A DNA stretch of 64,000 bases from Crossaster papposus (lineage: Eukaryota; Echinodermata; Asteroidea; Velatida; Solasteridae): assembly GCA_037893245.1 (NCBI GenBank), contig JBAIAA010000531.1:2046001-2110000 (forward strand). The letters are read 5' to 3'. Both the position numbers and the translations under genes were made by a program. The first letter of the stretch is position 1. The number at the start of each line of letters is the position of its first letter. Below the pieces are notes generated by a model. It searched no databases and was not told the DNA's origin. It was given only the letters and a program-made list of their open reading frames with translations. This document shows positions 10,850 to 21,057 of the stretch, piece by piece.

Positions 10850-11450
10850 TATTGGAGCTGGAATTACCGCGGCTGCTGGCACCAGACTTGCCCTCCAATA
10901 GATCCTCGTTAAAGGATTTAAAGTGTACTCATTCCAATTACAGGGCCTCGAAAGAGTCCTGTATTGCTATTTTTCGTCACTACCTCCCCGTGTCGGGAGT
11001 GGGTAATTTGCGCGCCTGCTGCCTTCCTTGGGTGTGGTAGCCGTTTCTCAAGCTCCCTCTCCGGAATCGAACCCTGATTCTCCGTTACCCGTTACGACCA
11101 TGGTAGGCGCATAACGTACCATCGAAAGTTGATAGGGCAGACATTCGAAGGATCCGTCGCCGGTGCGAAGACCGTGCGATCGGCCAGGTTATCCAGAGTT
11201 CACCGACGGAGCCAGGACGAGCCCGGGTTGGTCTTGTTCCTAATAAAAGCACGCCTCCCGTAAGGTCGGCGCTTGCTGGCATGTATTAGCTCTATAATTA
11301 CCACAGTTATCCATGTAGGGGGATGCGCTCCAAGGAACCATAACTGATTTAATGAGCCATCCGCAGTTTCGCTTGTAAAAGCTTTTACTTAGACATGCAT
11401 GGCTTAATCTTTGAGACAAGCATATGACTACTGGCAGGATCAACCAGGTA
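10850..11450 (-). rRNA. 18S rRNA, 5' third only
   Basis: Read on the minus strand, it starts TACCTGGTTGATCCTGCCAG at 11450, the universal 5' end of eukaryotic 18S rRNA. It runs about 600 nt to GGTAATTCCAGCTCCAATA at 10850, just past the 530-loop. The sequence looks well preserved, with standard helices such as GTGGTAATTATAGAGC and GCGCAAATTACCCACTCC. The remaining two thirds of 18S, 5.8S and 28S are absent; the sequence switches directly to the transposon arm. It is a truncated rDNA copy and not a working rRNA gene. The sequence is animal-like and most similar in feel to echinoderm/hemichordate 18S. Confidence 0.95.
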
Positions 11451-12345
11451 GCCCCCTCGGGGCCTGGGTGGGCGGGCTTACCCACGCGCGTGGGCCCGCC
11501 GCTCTCCGGCCGGACCCGCTGCGGCTGCCGGGCCGCGGCGCCGGTGTACTTCAGGCATCGTGACCGGGCTAAGGGACCCGGGAGCCTCCTCCGCCGCCTC
11601 CTCTCGTCTCAATCCGGCGGTCTGAGAGGGCCAGCCCTCAGAAGAGGGTGAGCCGCCTCGGTCCGCTCCGGGGCGGGCTGCTGCCCGCCGCCCGTTCCGC
11701 CGCCTGGGCCGCGGCTCGGCGCCCCGCCTGGGGAACTTGCTACCGCCCGCCGCGATACTGCAGCGGGCGTTCGAAATAGGTGCCGCTCGGCTGGCGAGAG
11801 CGGGAGGGAATTGGCTTCCCGCGTCTCGACGGCCCGCGCGGCCGCTCTGATTGCCATGGGTTCCGGGAGCCCGGCGGGATGTCGTGGCGGGCCCGCCCCG
11901 TGCCGCCCCGCGCCGCAAAGCGGGCGCGGGCGGTGCGGGCGGGCTGGCCACGGCGATCCCATCGCACTGTGCCGGGCCTGTCCGAGTGCCTCGAAAGGGC
12001 ACGACAGGTTTGGCGGGCGGGGGAAAGAATCCCCCATCCCACTTGCTTCAACTCTCCGGGCACCGCAGCTGCGGGCGCGGTCGGTCGCTCGCTTCTCACC
12101 GCCCGGGTTGGGCGCGACAGGTCGGCGGGGACGCGGAGTCGGGCAGGGAAATCATCCCCCGCTCCGCCGGAAGCCAGGGCACCGCAGCCACGGGCCAGCT
12201 CTCGGTTCTGTCGCCAACCCAGAGTATCGAGAACCAATCCGGATGCATCCCACGCCGATCGGACGACGGGTGTGCGACGGGGGACAGTCCGAGTGGTGAT
12301 CCGCTCCATAGGTAGTGTACAAACCTTCGCCTGACCACCTGCCCC
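11451..12345 (-). other. 5' external transcribed spacer
   Basis: A very GC-rich block (many CCCGCC/GGCGGG runs) directly upstream of 18S on the minus strand, extending to a TATA-like sequence near 12350. Position and composition identify it as the 5' ETS of pre-rRNA. It produces long open frames on both strands (for example 11478-12002 and 11780-12334), which are composition artefacts. Confidence 0.85.
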
Positions 12346-12370
12346 CTTATATATAGCCACACCAACGCGA
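12330..12370 (-). promoter_or_regulatory. Candidate RNA polymerase I start region
   Basis: On the minus strand CTATATATAA (12356-12347) is followed by GGGGGCAGGTGGTCAGG. This is the only AT-rich island in the GC-rich spacer, and it lies about 900 bases upstream of 18S, where a polymerase I core promoter is expected. AT-rich TATA-like cores occur in some invertebrate rDNA promoters. The exact start base is inferred, not seen. Confidence 0.5.
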
Positions 12371-13190
12371 TGGCCCCCATTTAGGCTCGTCCCAAAAAAA
12401 CGGAGACAATCGGAGGAACGCGGGATCGTCGGTCGGCTACCCGCCGCGCACGCTCTCGTACTCGACCCAACCCGTCTAATTCTCGCTTATCTCATAGGAA
12501 CGTGTACAAATCGCCTATCGGTCTTTTTCGCCTCGGATCGCCCGAACGGGGACTTTTTCGGCTACTCCTACGCAGCCTTCCTTTTCCGCCGACAGAAGTT
12601 TCGTCGCTTCCCCGGGCACCTGCTGTCAACGACCGGCGGCCTCCGCCCGCAGGTCCCGGCGCACCCATCCGGCCTAATCGAGAGAACGTCTCTAAATCCG
12701 CCAAAAATCGTACCCCTCCAACAGGCCCCAGCTGGCCCGTCTCATCTCGGCCCGGACGCCCACGAATGCCTGTCCACCGCACGCTCACATGGCCTTCCTC
12801 GTACGACGAGTCGCAGAGCACTCCGTGCACCGCCCGCTCGTGGGTCTGCCACCCACGAATGCCTGGAATCCGCACGCTCACAGAGCCTTCCTCGTACGAC
12901 AAGTCGGATGGCACTCGGGGAACAACTTGCTCGTGGGTCTGCTACCCACGAATGCCTGGCCGCCGCACGCTCACAGGGCCTTCCTCGTACGACAAGTCGG
13001 ATGGCACTCGGGGCACCTCCTGCTCGTGGGTCTGCCACCCACGAATGCCTGGCCGTCACACGCTCAAAGGCCCTTCCTCGTACAATTGCAGCTTTACTTG
13101 AGAAGCCGTTAGAGAGCCGGTCAAGTCCGCTGAAAATCGTTCCCCTTCGACAGGCTCTATCATCTCGGCCTGGCATTTCTGGAGGGCTCA
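12371..13190 (-). other. rDNA intergenic spacer with 93-bp repeats
   Basis: Spacer upstream of the presumed polymerase I start. Four phased CACGAATGCCTG motifs lie at 12761, 12854, 12947 and 13040, exactly 93 bases apart, each unit also carrying CTTCCTCGTACGAC and CTCGTGGGTCTGC. Such repeats upstream of the start are the usual location of rDNA enhancer or spacer-promoter repeats. The related passages CCGCCAAAAATCGTACCCCT (about 12698) and CCGCTGAAAATCGTTCCCCT (about 13128) bracket the array, so a larger period may exist. Confidence 0.85.
12735..13106. repeat. Tandem 93-bp repeats, four units
   Basis: Start-to-start distances are 93, 93 and 93 bases. The two middle units are close to identical; the first (GTCCACCGCACGCTC) and the last (GTCACACGCTCAAAGG) are more diverged. 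They also create spurious open frames on both strands. Confidence 0.9.
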
Positions 13191-14500
13191 GGTGGTCATA
13201 TTAAGAAGTAAGGATACCAATAAGGGCCATCCGGGAAGTACCTGCAAATGTAACGTATTTCATAGTACATACATGAATATCAATGTAAGCAAATATATAC
13301 AGGCAAACCTGATATATGACACTGTTATACTTGCATCAATACTATATATATTCATGAGGATCTATTTAAAATGCATCATAATGGCAGCCATCTTCTTGAA
13401 ATAGAAAATGAAAGTTGATACAACATGATAGAGTGTGATTATGATTCAAACTGAAAGATTAGCATAAAAAATGAGTATGCCTCTAATTTCCCCCGCTCTA
13501 TATATATATAGTGCAAAAAGAGTGACTATGGCGGCCATTTTGAAATTAAAGATGGCGGGCACTTGATACAAGTTTGATTATGGCTTCAACTGAAAGCTTG
13601 GTATCATAAAGATGGGGGTTATTGCCACAAATTTCACAGCTCTATGTCACTCACAAGTTGAGATATAGTACAAACTAGATTGAAAATGGCAGCCATTTTG
13701 AAATTCAAGATGGCCGCCAAACGGCTGATCGGAAAAAATGGTAACAATTTGATTTGGATTCCTGAGCGACAAAACTACAAAAAAACATCAAAAATTTCTA
13801 GTGTAGGAAAATTTTAGTTAACTTATACTATCATGACATAGGCAACCAGACTACCAAGTGAAGGCAGTGTTTGCCGAAATAAAATACAGTGGTATCCTGG
13901 GCATGGATTTTCTCGTGCCAACAGGAGGAAGTTTAGACTTCCAATTAAGAGAGTGGGGGCTCAATGGAGAGCGAATCAGGTGCGCAAATGGTGCAGGAGA
14001 TCCCTTTGTGGGACGCGTTGTAGTTTCTGAAACTACAGTGATCCCACCAGGTCATGAAGCTGTGGTCCCTGGCAAAATTGCCCGGAAGGGTCCCGACTTG
14101 TTCGGGCCAGCTATGGTAGAACCGGTGGAAGGTGGTGGTGACCTAGTCAAGAAAGGCTTGGTGTTAGCCAGATCTCTGGTTGAGACTGAAGCCGATGTTG
14201 TTCCGCTTCGGGTCTTTAACCTTGACAGGGAGAAAAGAGTTGCCCGTGAGGGAACAACCGCGGGAGTGATCTCCCAGGTTGAGGTCAGCTCAATTCCTGA
14301 TGAGGTTGACGTGGTGGCTAACACAGGGAAGGAGTTGCCCCTGTATTTGCAAGATGTATATGAGAGGGGTACAGCCAATGTAGATGCTAAGTACCATGGT
14401 GATGTCCGGAAATGTCTGATAGACTTTCAGGACGTGTTGTCCAAGGGTGACCATGACATCGGTCGCACGGACGTGGTCAAGCATCAGATAAACTAGGCCA

Positions 14501-16285
14501 ATGAAAGAGCGGGTGAGACGTCACCCGTACGTGCATCAGCAGGAGATCCAGAGGCAAGTAAGCGATCTGAAGACTCGGGGAGTAATAGAACCCTCCGATA
14601 GTCCCTGGGCAGCAAATGTTGTCCTGGTTGACAAGAAAGACGGCACAAAGCGCTTCTGTGTCGACTACAGAAAGCTAAATGCAGTCACTGTCAAAGACGC
14701 GTACCCTGTCCCGCGCATTGATGAAACTTTCGATGCATTGGAAGGGGCAAAGTGGTTTTGTACACTCGACTTAGCGTCAGTGTACTGGCAAGTCGCTCTT
14801 GATGAGGACGCCAGCCAGAAGTCCACATTTGTTGTAAGGAATGGGTTGTACCGGTGGAAGTGCATGCCCTTTGGGCTTTGCAACGCCCCGGCGACCTTTG
14901 AGCGGCTCATGGAAAAAGTCATGGCCGGCTTGCAGTGGGACATCCTACTGATATACTTGGATGACATCATCGTGTTTGGTAGAACAGTGACGGAGACCCT
15001 AGAGCGTCTCCAGGTTGTGTTGGAAAGGCTAAGACACGCTGGGCTTAAGTTGAAGCCTAGCAAGTGCCATTTGTTTCAAAAGTCAGTGGCTTACCTGGGG
15101 CACATAGTGTCCTCAGAAGGCGTGGCCACAGATCCAAAAAAGGTTGAGGCAGTGGCAAATTGGCCAGTTCCAAGGTGTGTACGGGATGTGAGAAGCTTTT
15201 TGGGCCTCGCCTCGTACTACCGGAAGTTCATACAGGGATTTGCAGAAATAGCTAGTCCACTCCATGCCCTGACCAAAAAGTCAAAGGTGTTTGTATGGAC
15301 TGAGTGTTGTCAACAGGCATTTGACGAGCTAAAGAGCAGGCTTCAGGCCGCACCAGTTCTGTCATACCCAGTGCCCGAGAGCGACTTTATCTTGGACACC
15401 GATGCCAGTGGTGACGGTATCGGGGCCGTGCTGTCCCAGGTCCAAGACGGTGACGAAAAGGTGCTTGCTTATGCGAGCCGGAAGCTCAGCAAACCTGAGC
15501 GAAACTACTGTGTCACTCGCAGAGAGTTGTTGGCTGTAGTGGTATATTTGAAGTATTTTAAACAATACCTGTATGGCCGGAAGGTGACCGTCAGAACTGA
15601 TCATGCCGCATTGCGGTGGGTGCTTAACTTTAAGAATCCCGAGGGTCAGCTGGCAAGGTGGATGGAGGTCCTGTCTCAATACGACTTAGTCGTAGTGCAC
15701 AGAAGTGGCAAGAAGCATGGAAATGCTGATGGGTTGTCGAGACGGCCATGCAAACAGTGTGGCCGTGACGAAGAAGTTAGTGAATATGAGACAACTGGTG
15801 AAGTACCCGAGGGTCAACCTCAGGGTAGTGAGTATTTGGTTAGGGGCGTAGCCGCTCAACCAACCCTGTCGCAAAGTGCTTTAAGAGAAGCACAGCTTCA
15901 GGATGACACCGTCTGTTGGCTCATATGTTTGAAGGAAGAGGGGAATTGTCGCCCGGAGTGGAAGACAGTTTCTCACTTGTCAGCAACCTGCAAGACCTAT
16001 TGGTCGCAGTGGGACCAGTTGGAAGTCCGTGAATGGGTGCTGCATAGGCGGTGGGACTCCGATGACGGAAAGTCCAGCCGGTGGTTATTAGTTTTGCCAC
16101 CAAGGTTCCGCAAGCAGATCATGGCTGAGTTGCATGGTGGGCAACTTAGTGGTCACTTAGGGGTCAGTAAAACTCTGGCCAAAGTGAAGGCAAGGTACTT
16201 CTGGCCAGGCATGTCTGCAGACGTGCGTTCATTTCTCCGAGGCTGCGAACTTTGTGCCAGGAGAAAGTCGGTATGCTGCAGCTAA
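14501..16285 (+). pseudogene. pol region (RT, RNase H, integrase zinc), Gypsy element 1
   Basis: Reverse transcriptase blocks in order: VLVDKKDGTKRFCVDYRKLN, the D of FCTLDLAS, MPFGLCNAPATFERLM and the catalytic YLDDIIVFG. The RNase H domain follows (LDTDASGDGIGAVLSQ, RRELLAVV, VRTDHAAL), then the integrase HHCC zinc motif (H...H...C-x2-C, ending near 16260). Motif spelling is that of Ty3/Gypsy. This long well-kept frame is consistent with the low LTR divergence. The element as a whole is a fossil. Confidence 0.9.
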
Positions 16286-16530
16286 TGAGGGAAGCCCATA
16301 GTGCAGCGTCCTCTCTGCCCAACATCGAGGTGGCTGACTGCGGCAGTGAGATGTCGGCGGAGATGGCCATGTCCACGGCATTGCCCAACCGGATGCGGAT
16401 GGCCAAAATTAAGGAGTACACCCGGAGGGAGGTTTTTCTGGACGGGCAAGTGGTTAAGACCGAGGAAAACCGTATTTCCTACCTCAAGGCGATCAAGGTG
16501 GATGCAGAGGGCCAGCCTACCGGAAAGTAA
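16276..16530 (+). pseudogene. Unrecognised short frame near the 3' end of Gypsy element 1
   Basis: An 84-residue frame from MLQLMREAHSAASSL at 16276 to a stop at 16528-16530, followed by AT-rich sequence up to the 3' LTR. It is rich in Met, Ala and charged residues, with RMRMAKIKEYTRREVF and VKVDAEG-like ends, and I do not recognise it. It lies where the end of integrase or a small accessory gene would be expected. It may be a late pol segment or a picked-up sequence. Confidence 0.35.
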
Positions 16531-16901
16531 ATATATAAGTTAATTGTTTCAAGTTTTTATAGGTTAAACGTTGTTCTGTCGGCCCTTGATTTTTGTGATT
16601 TCTGCGAAAGTGATTTTCTGATAATTGTATAAATATTTAAATTTGTGGAAACTTGCTAAGTGTAAATTACTTTGTATATCGACTACAATTCCTCTCGTTG
16701 AATCGGTGCTACATCAATTACTAAAAATCATTGTATTTTTTTTAATCTGTGAAATCTTGTACAAAATTGAACAAATTGTGAATATGTAATGAGCTTAACT
16801 TTTATATTAAATTATAAAGCAAAGGTTAAGAAATTGCCACTTTCCTTTTTAGTTTTATGGCTTGTGGTGTATGGGGACATACACCGCCTAGCTCGGGCCT
16901 G

Positions 16902-17969
16902 TGTAACGGAAAGTGTATTGACTTAAAGCCAGTCTAGCCTGATGCAGCGCGATTGTATTATAATTATGAATGTACAGACTGTTCTGTGTTGGTGACTGGG
17001 TGGAGCTTATCGCGCTCTAGCGAACTGCTGCTTGTATGTGATTGGGTAACCAAGGTTTATAGGTAAAGTACATGCATGCATTATGTACATGGTTAGGTAC
17101 GTGTACTGTATGTACGTACTCACGTGGTACGTGTACGTACGTGTTTATGGGTCAGTCGAGCTGTGGATTCCGTTAGGTAAGGTACAATTGTTGATTGCGT
17201 CCTGCGTTTTATGTAAGGCTTACGCGCGTTGTAAGTACAAGCCGTGGTCGACTCAACTCGGGCTGCACTGCACGTGCAAAGCTGATGTGTAGCCATACAA
17301 TATTGTACCGTATGATGCTGACGCAAGCTTGCATGGGTCAAGTGTAGCTGGTGCAGAGCTTACGGGTTGTGCGTGACACCGTGTAATGCTGTCGCAGTAC
17401 TATTGAGAAGCTTATTATCGGTACAGCGTTTACACTGCTTTGACACAGCGCAGACTTTTATAGTGTACTGTTTACATTGGACTGTATTGTTTACATTAGA
17501 CTGTATTGTTTACATTAGACTGTATTGTTTACATTAGACTGTATTGTTTACATTAGACTGTATTGTTTACATTGAGGTGCATTGTTTACATTGAATCACC
17601 TTGTTTACATTGTGGTTCTTGGATGCATCAGGGACCCTAGTATAGAACAACCCGGCCAGTTTAGTCCGATCATTACTGTACGTTTCTTGATCATTGTCTA
17701 ATAAATTACAATCATGCTTGTTGTGCCGACAACTATGTTGTCAAGGTGTATTTCTTGTTAGTGTATTGTGCAGTTGTGAGAGAGTAATCGCAATCATCAT
17801 AATCGGCGGTATATTTCCTTCAAAACGGACCTGCTCCCTGAGCCTTGAGGTCGCTCTGAGTGGTCTCTCGTCTAGGGAACGCTTGGGTTTGGGAAGATCG
17901 GTTACATTATAATAGGTGTCAGACTCGGTCCCAACCAACTTAGGTTGGCCCGGGGAGATCCCCGCCACA
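16902..17969 (+). repeat. 3' LTR of Gypsy element 1
   Basis: Starts TGTAACGGAAAG and ends CCCCGCCACA like the 5' LTR. It has fewer copies of the 19-bp TGTTTACATTAGACTGTAT unit (about 17465-17575). It is followed by GTATCATTAG, where the host transposase frame resumes. Confidence 0.9.
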
Positions 17970-17973
17970 GTAT

Positions 17974-20520
17974 CATTAGAGCTGTAGTCTAAAATACAAT
18001 GACAACAATTTACAACGAGCAACAAAACACAAACATATTCCTGAGAGGCCTGAGAAGTTTACACGACAGAAGATATCAAAAACTGATCATGCAGATACAA
18101 ATAACTGTCTCTTCTGTAACAAACCTGGAACATCAGCTAAGCCTCTCCACAATGCAGCCACTGGGGATCTAGATACAAAAGTAAAACAATGTGCCGTTAA
18201 CCTTCAAGATCAGCTTCTATTATCCAAGCTGAGTAGAGGTGATGTTGTAGCTATAGAGATGAAATATCATCCCAAATGTTTGGTAGCTCTCTATAACAGA
18301 GATCGTGCTCAGTCGAGTACATCACAGAAGGGTGATCCTCAACATACAGCCTGTGACACTGTTTTTGCAGAGCTACTCTCCTACAAGCAAGACATCTTAG
18401 AAAGTGATGAGGCAACGCCAGTGTTCCAACTTCCAGAATTGACCAAACTATATACATCCCGGCTACATCAGCTAGAAAAGGATGCGCCATCTAGCATCCA
18501 TGCGACTCGATTCAAGAAAAAGATACTTAGCTACTTCCCAGAGTTAGAGGCGCACAGTGAGGGGCGTGACATTCTGCTAGTGCCAAGTGGAACGGCTGGC
18601 AAATCTTTTCGGCAAACGTGTCAACTCAATGGAGAAACTGAGAGAGTATTGATGTCACGTGTTGCAGATATTATCCGCCGTGATGTGTTCAGCAATAAAT
18701 GTCCATCATTTGATGGTACGTTCGCAGGCGATTGCCAGCAGAGATCAGTACCATCGTCAATGCTTACTCTTGTTTCCATGATACTCCATGGTACCAGCAT
18801 CAAGAATGAAGCAACTTATCAATCACAAGCAGCACTGTCTCCTTCAAAGCTGTTACTGTATAACTCTGTTCGCCATCTGAAAACAGAATCAACAGATACC
18901 AGACACAGCCGAGATCGTGAACCCCCACTGCCTCTGTTCCTTGGAGCATATGTGCATTCCAAAACTAGATCCAAGGAAATGATTGATACACTTTACAAAA
19001 TAGGAGTCTCTGTAGCATACGGGCGTGTTCTCAGTATGTCTGCTGATCTGGCCAACACTGCTATCAACCACTTTGAATCAATAGGAGCGGTTTGTCCACA
19101 ATCCCTCAAGATTGGCCTATTCACAACATCAGCGGTAGACAATATAGATCATGACCCTACCTCAACTAGTGTTCACACATCATTCCATGGGACAGGTATT
19201 TCCCTTTTCCAGCATCCAGATGTTCATCACGTCGGCACTGAACAAGCACGTGTCCCACTGACAAAGGCAAACCGCAAGTTTTCAAAACTGCCAAACGACT
19301 ACACCGCAGTACCAGCTGTTTTGGCAATCAAGAATCCACCCATTCCAGAAATAAATGAGCCCAAGAAACCCAATTCTGTAGTTGATTTTGAAGCAGAAAC
19401 TCGGTGGTGTCAACATGTCTGCGATGCCATCAGTGTGACACAAGACAACCCAAACGAGGAAGGCAATGACAAGGACAGAATGCATATATCATGGGCCGCT
19501 TATTACCATGCTAACCATCAAAGTGACAATAACAGTCAAACAGCAATTATCACACTACTGCCATTATTCCCAGATGACTCTAAGTCAGTTGCAATGATAA
19601 AACATTCAATGGATGTCGTGAGGAAAGCTGTCAATATCCTCAACCAAGGACAAACCCCCATCATAGCCTGCGACCAACCCCTGTACAAAATTGCCAAGGA
19701 CATTCAATGGGCATGGCCTGAGACATACGGAGGAGACTCCTATGTGGTGATGTTGGAGGGGGGGGGGGGGGGGGGGCTTCATATTAAGATGACATCGATG
19801 AAATGCTTAGGAGACCTACTTGATGGGAGTGGCTGGACATAGCTAATCTGAAGTAGCTAATAGTGGCTGAAGTAGCTAATCATGGTACGGCAGATAGCTT
19901 TCTCAAGGCTTCCCATGTAAAGAAGACAACAAGGGCTCACCAAGTGACCACTTGTGCACTCTACAAACTCCGGCAAGGCGCCTACACCGAAGACGGGATT
20001 GGTGTAAGTCTAGAAGTTTGGTGCAACCAACGAAGCACAACCAGTGTCCAGTTCAAGTATTGTGATCTAATCTTAAACACTGAGCTAACTATCCTGACAT
20101 GGGACAGAGCCATCCATGAAGGAAACTTTCCCTTGTATGTTGAGGCCCTGTCTGCATTGCAGTAGATCTTTCATGCCCTAGACCATTACCATTACGCGCG
20201 GGCAGTATCTGTTCATCTACGGGATATGCTGACGCTACACAACAGGCATCCCACTATATACTCGGAGTTTTGCAAGGGTAACTTTACAGTGAACAGATAT
20301 AATCGTCCTTTCTCAAGTATGTCCTTAGATGAGAGCCACGAGCAGAACAACGCTTGTGTCAAGAATGAAGGTGGAGCATTCGGCCTGACTGAGAAACCGA
20401 CAGCCTTACTAAGATGGATGGTAACAGGTCCTGAGATGGTCCGGGTTGTTACAGAGTTCATTGGTGGATTAAACAAGACAGGCGCAGATACACAAACTCA
20501 TCATCATGAAGATACACCAG
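17974..20520 (+). CDS. Academ-like transposase, main part
   Basis: The frame from 7037 resumes here. Landmarks: C-L-F-C (second zinc cluster), LSRGDVVAIE-x-KYHPKC, the D of ACDQPLYKIA, GGLHIKM, FLKASHV...AHQVT, HALDHYHYARAV, and ESHEQNNACVKNEGGA near the end. These blocks recur in an abundant invertebrate transposon protein family; the D-containing ones are candidate catalytic positions. Defects: an in-frame TAG soon after the junction (17977), a frame change at the poly-G run near 19758-19776 with stops at 19840-19860, and a TAG at 20163-20165. The exon ends CACCAG|GTAATT at 20520 (phase 1). Confidence 0.7.
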
Positions 20521-21057
20521 GTAATTTGATTATAATAATTATTATACTGATCCACGGCAACCTTGCATTGTTGTCAACCGTGCGTCCATGCGTTAGGGAC
20601 AAAGTAAAAGCACAAAATACCCAAATATTGTAATCTTGGTAAAACTTGAAAACATTAAGAAATAAAACGTTATTTTTATTTAGCTACCATTTTCATTATT
20701 TTTTACCACATGTTATAATGTGAAACATGACAAACGTGATTATTATACCTCCAAATGGGCACTTTGGGAGACAATCCCATAGAGTCGTGCACAATCTTTA
20801 TTGTAACCTAACCCGTTTTTACCTGGAGCTTTTTCCACGAAATTTCATATTTATGCTATTTAGACCCAAATCTGTCTTCTCCGAGCAAACATAACTCCCA
20901 AATATCGTTTTGTGGGGTAGCTAGACACTTAGGGAGACACTGAAATGTCTCCCTAAGTGCCACTGTCTCCCAAGTGAATCAAAACTATCGCTAATTTGTC
21001 TCCCAAAGTGCCTATTTGGAAGAATTATATATATTCCATTCATGTTGTATATTCCAG
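20521..21057 (+). other. Intron of the Academ-like gene
   Basis: Donor CAG|GTAATT at 20521 and acceptor TATTCCAG at 21050-21057. Joining phase 1 on both sides continues the frame as ...EDTPG-KQATFLRDVKSL. The intron hosts a small inverted-repeat element (20748-21022). Confidence 0.65.
20748..21022. mobile_element. MITE, 275 bp, in the Academ intron
   Basis: Terminal inverted repeats of 27 bases: CCTCCAAATGGGCACTTTGG at 20748 and its near-complement ending at 21022. The centre contains a second hairpin (CACTTAGGGAGACA / TGTCTCCCTAAGTG, 20927-20961) that echoes the terminal GGGAGACA motif. It is non-coding. The superfamily cannot be told from the sequence. Confidence 0.65.

Larger units (their letters stand above)
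10395..13817. mobile_element. TTAA-type TIR transposon carrying captured rDNA
   Basis: Inverted ends CTAAAATTTTCCTACACTAG (10395) and its complement (ending 13817) are flanked by TTAA at 10391-10394 and 13818-13821. TTAA duplications are typical of piggyBac and Kolobok transposons; the ends do not start with the piggyBac-like CCC, so Kolobok is at least as likely. The left arm (10395-10849) holds 2.5 direct repeats of about 165 bases, each with AAAATGGCCGCCAT and CTCAACTTGTGGGTGACATA. The right arm (13490-13817) is the inverted counterpart. No transposase is present. Between the arms lie reversed rDNA (10850-13190) and about 300 bases of AT-rich filler. Confidence 0.8.
10155..14400 (+). pseudogene. 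Protease region, Gypsy element 1, split by a nested element
   Basis: The aspartic protease active-site block (FLIDTGSTDTLIS) is encoded near 10185-10225. The second conserved block, ending ILGMDFLVP, is encoded near 13890-13920, on the far side of the nested TTAA element. The nested insertion therefore falls within the protease domain. The region up to about 14400 links protease to reverse transcriptase. Confidence 0.8.
7304..17969 (+). mobile_element. Ty3/Gypsy LTR retrotransposon (element 1), fossil
   Basis: A complete provirus-like arrangement: 5' LTR 7304-8407, primer-binding site 8409-8425, gag, protease, reverse transcriptase-RNase H, integrase zinc region and 3' LTR 16902-17969. The flanking duplication is GTAT (7300-7303, 17970-17973), possibly AGTAT. 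The two LTRs differ by roughly 15 substitutions plus a few small indels over about 1.05 kb, near 1.5 percent, so the insertion is young relative to its host transposon. The element is broken in several places and holds a large nested TTAA element (10395-13817). Confidence 0.9.

Noticed and set aside
12735-13106. CRISPR-like or satellite array
   Set aside because: 93-bp contiguous units directly upstream of the 5' ETS are ordinary rDNA spacer repeats.
10850-13190. A functional rDNA unit or the edge of an rDNA cluster
   Set aside because: Only the first third of 18S is present, there is no 5.8S or 28S, and both sides run into matching transposon arms inside a Gypsy element.
11424-13204. Many long open frames on both strands (up to about 206 codons) across the rDNA spacer
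   Set aside because: The region is 5' ETS and intergenic spacer; extreme GC content and 93-bp repeats remove stop codons by chance. Frames overlap on both strands and have no protein-like motifs.
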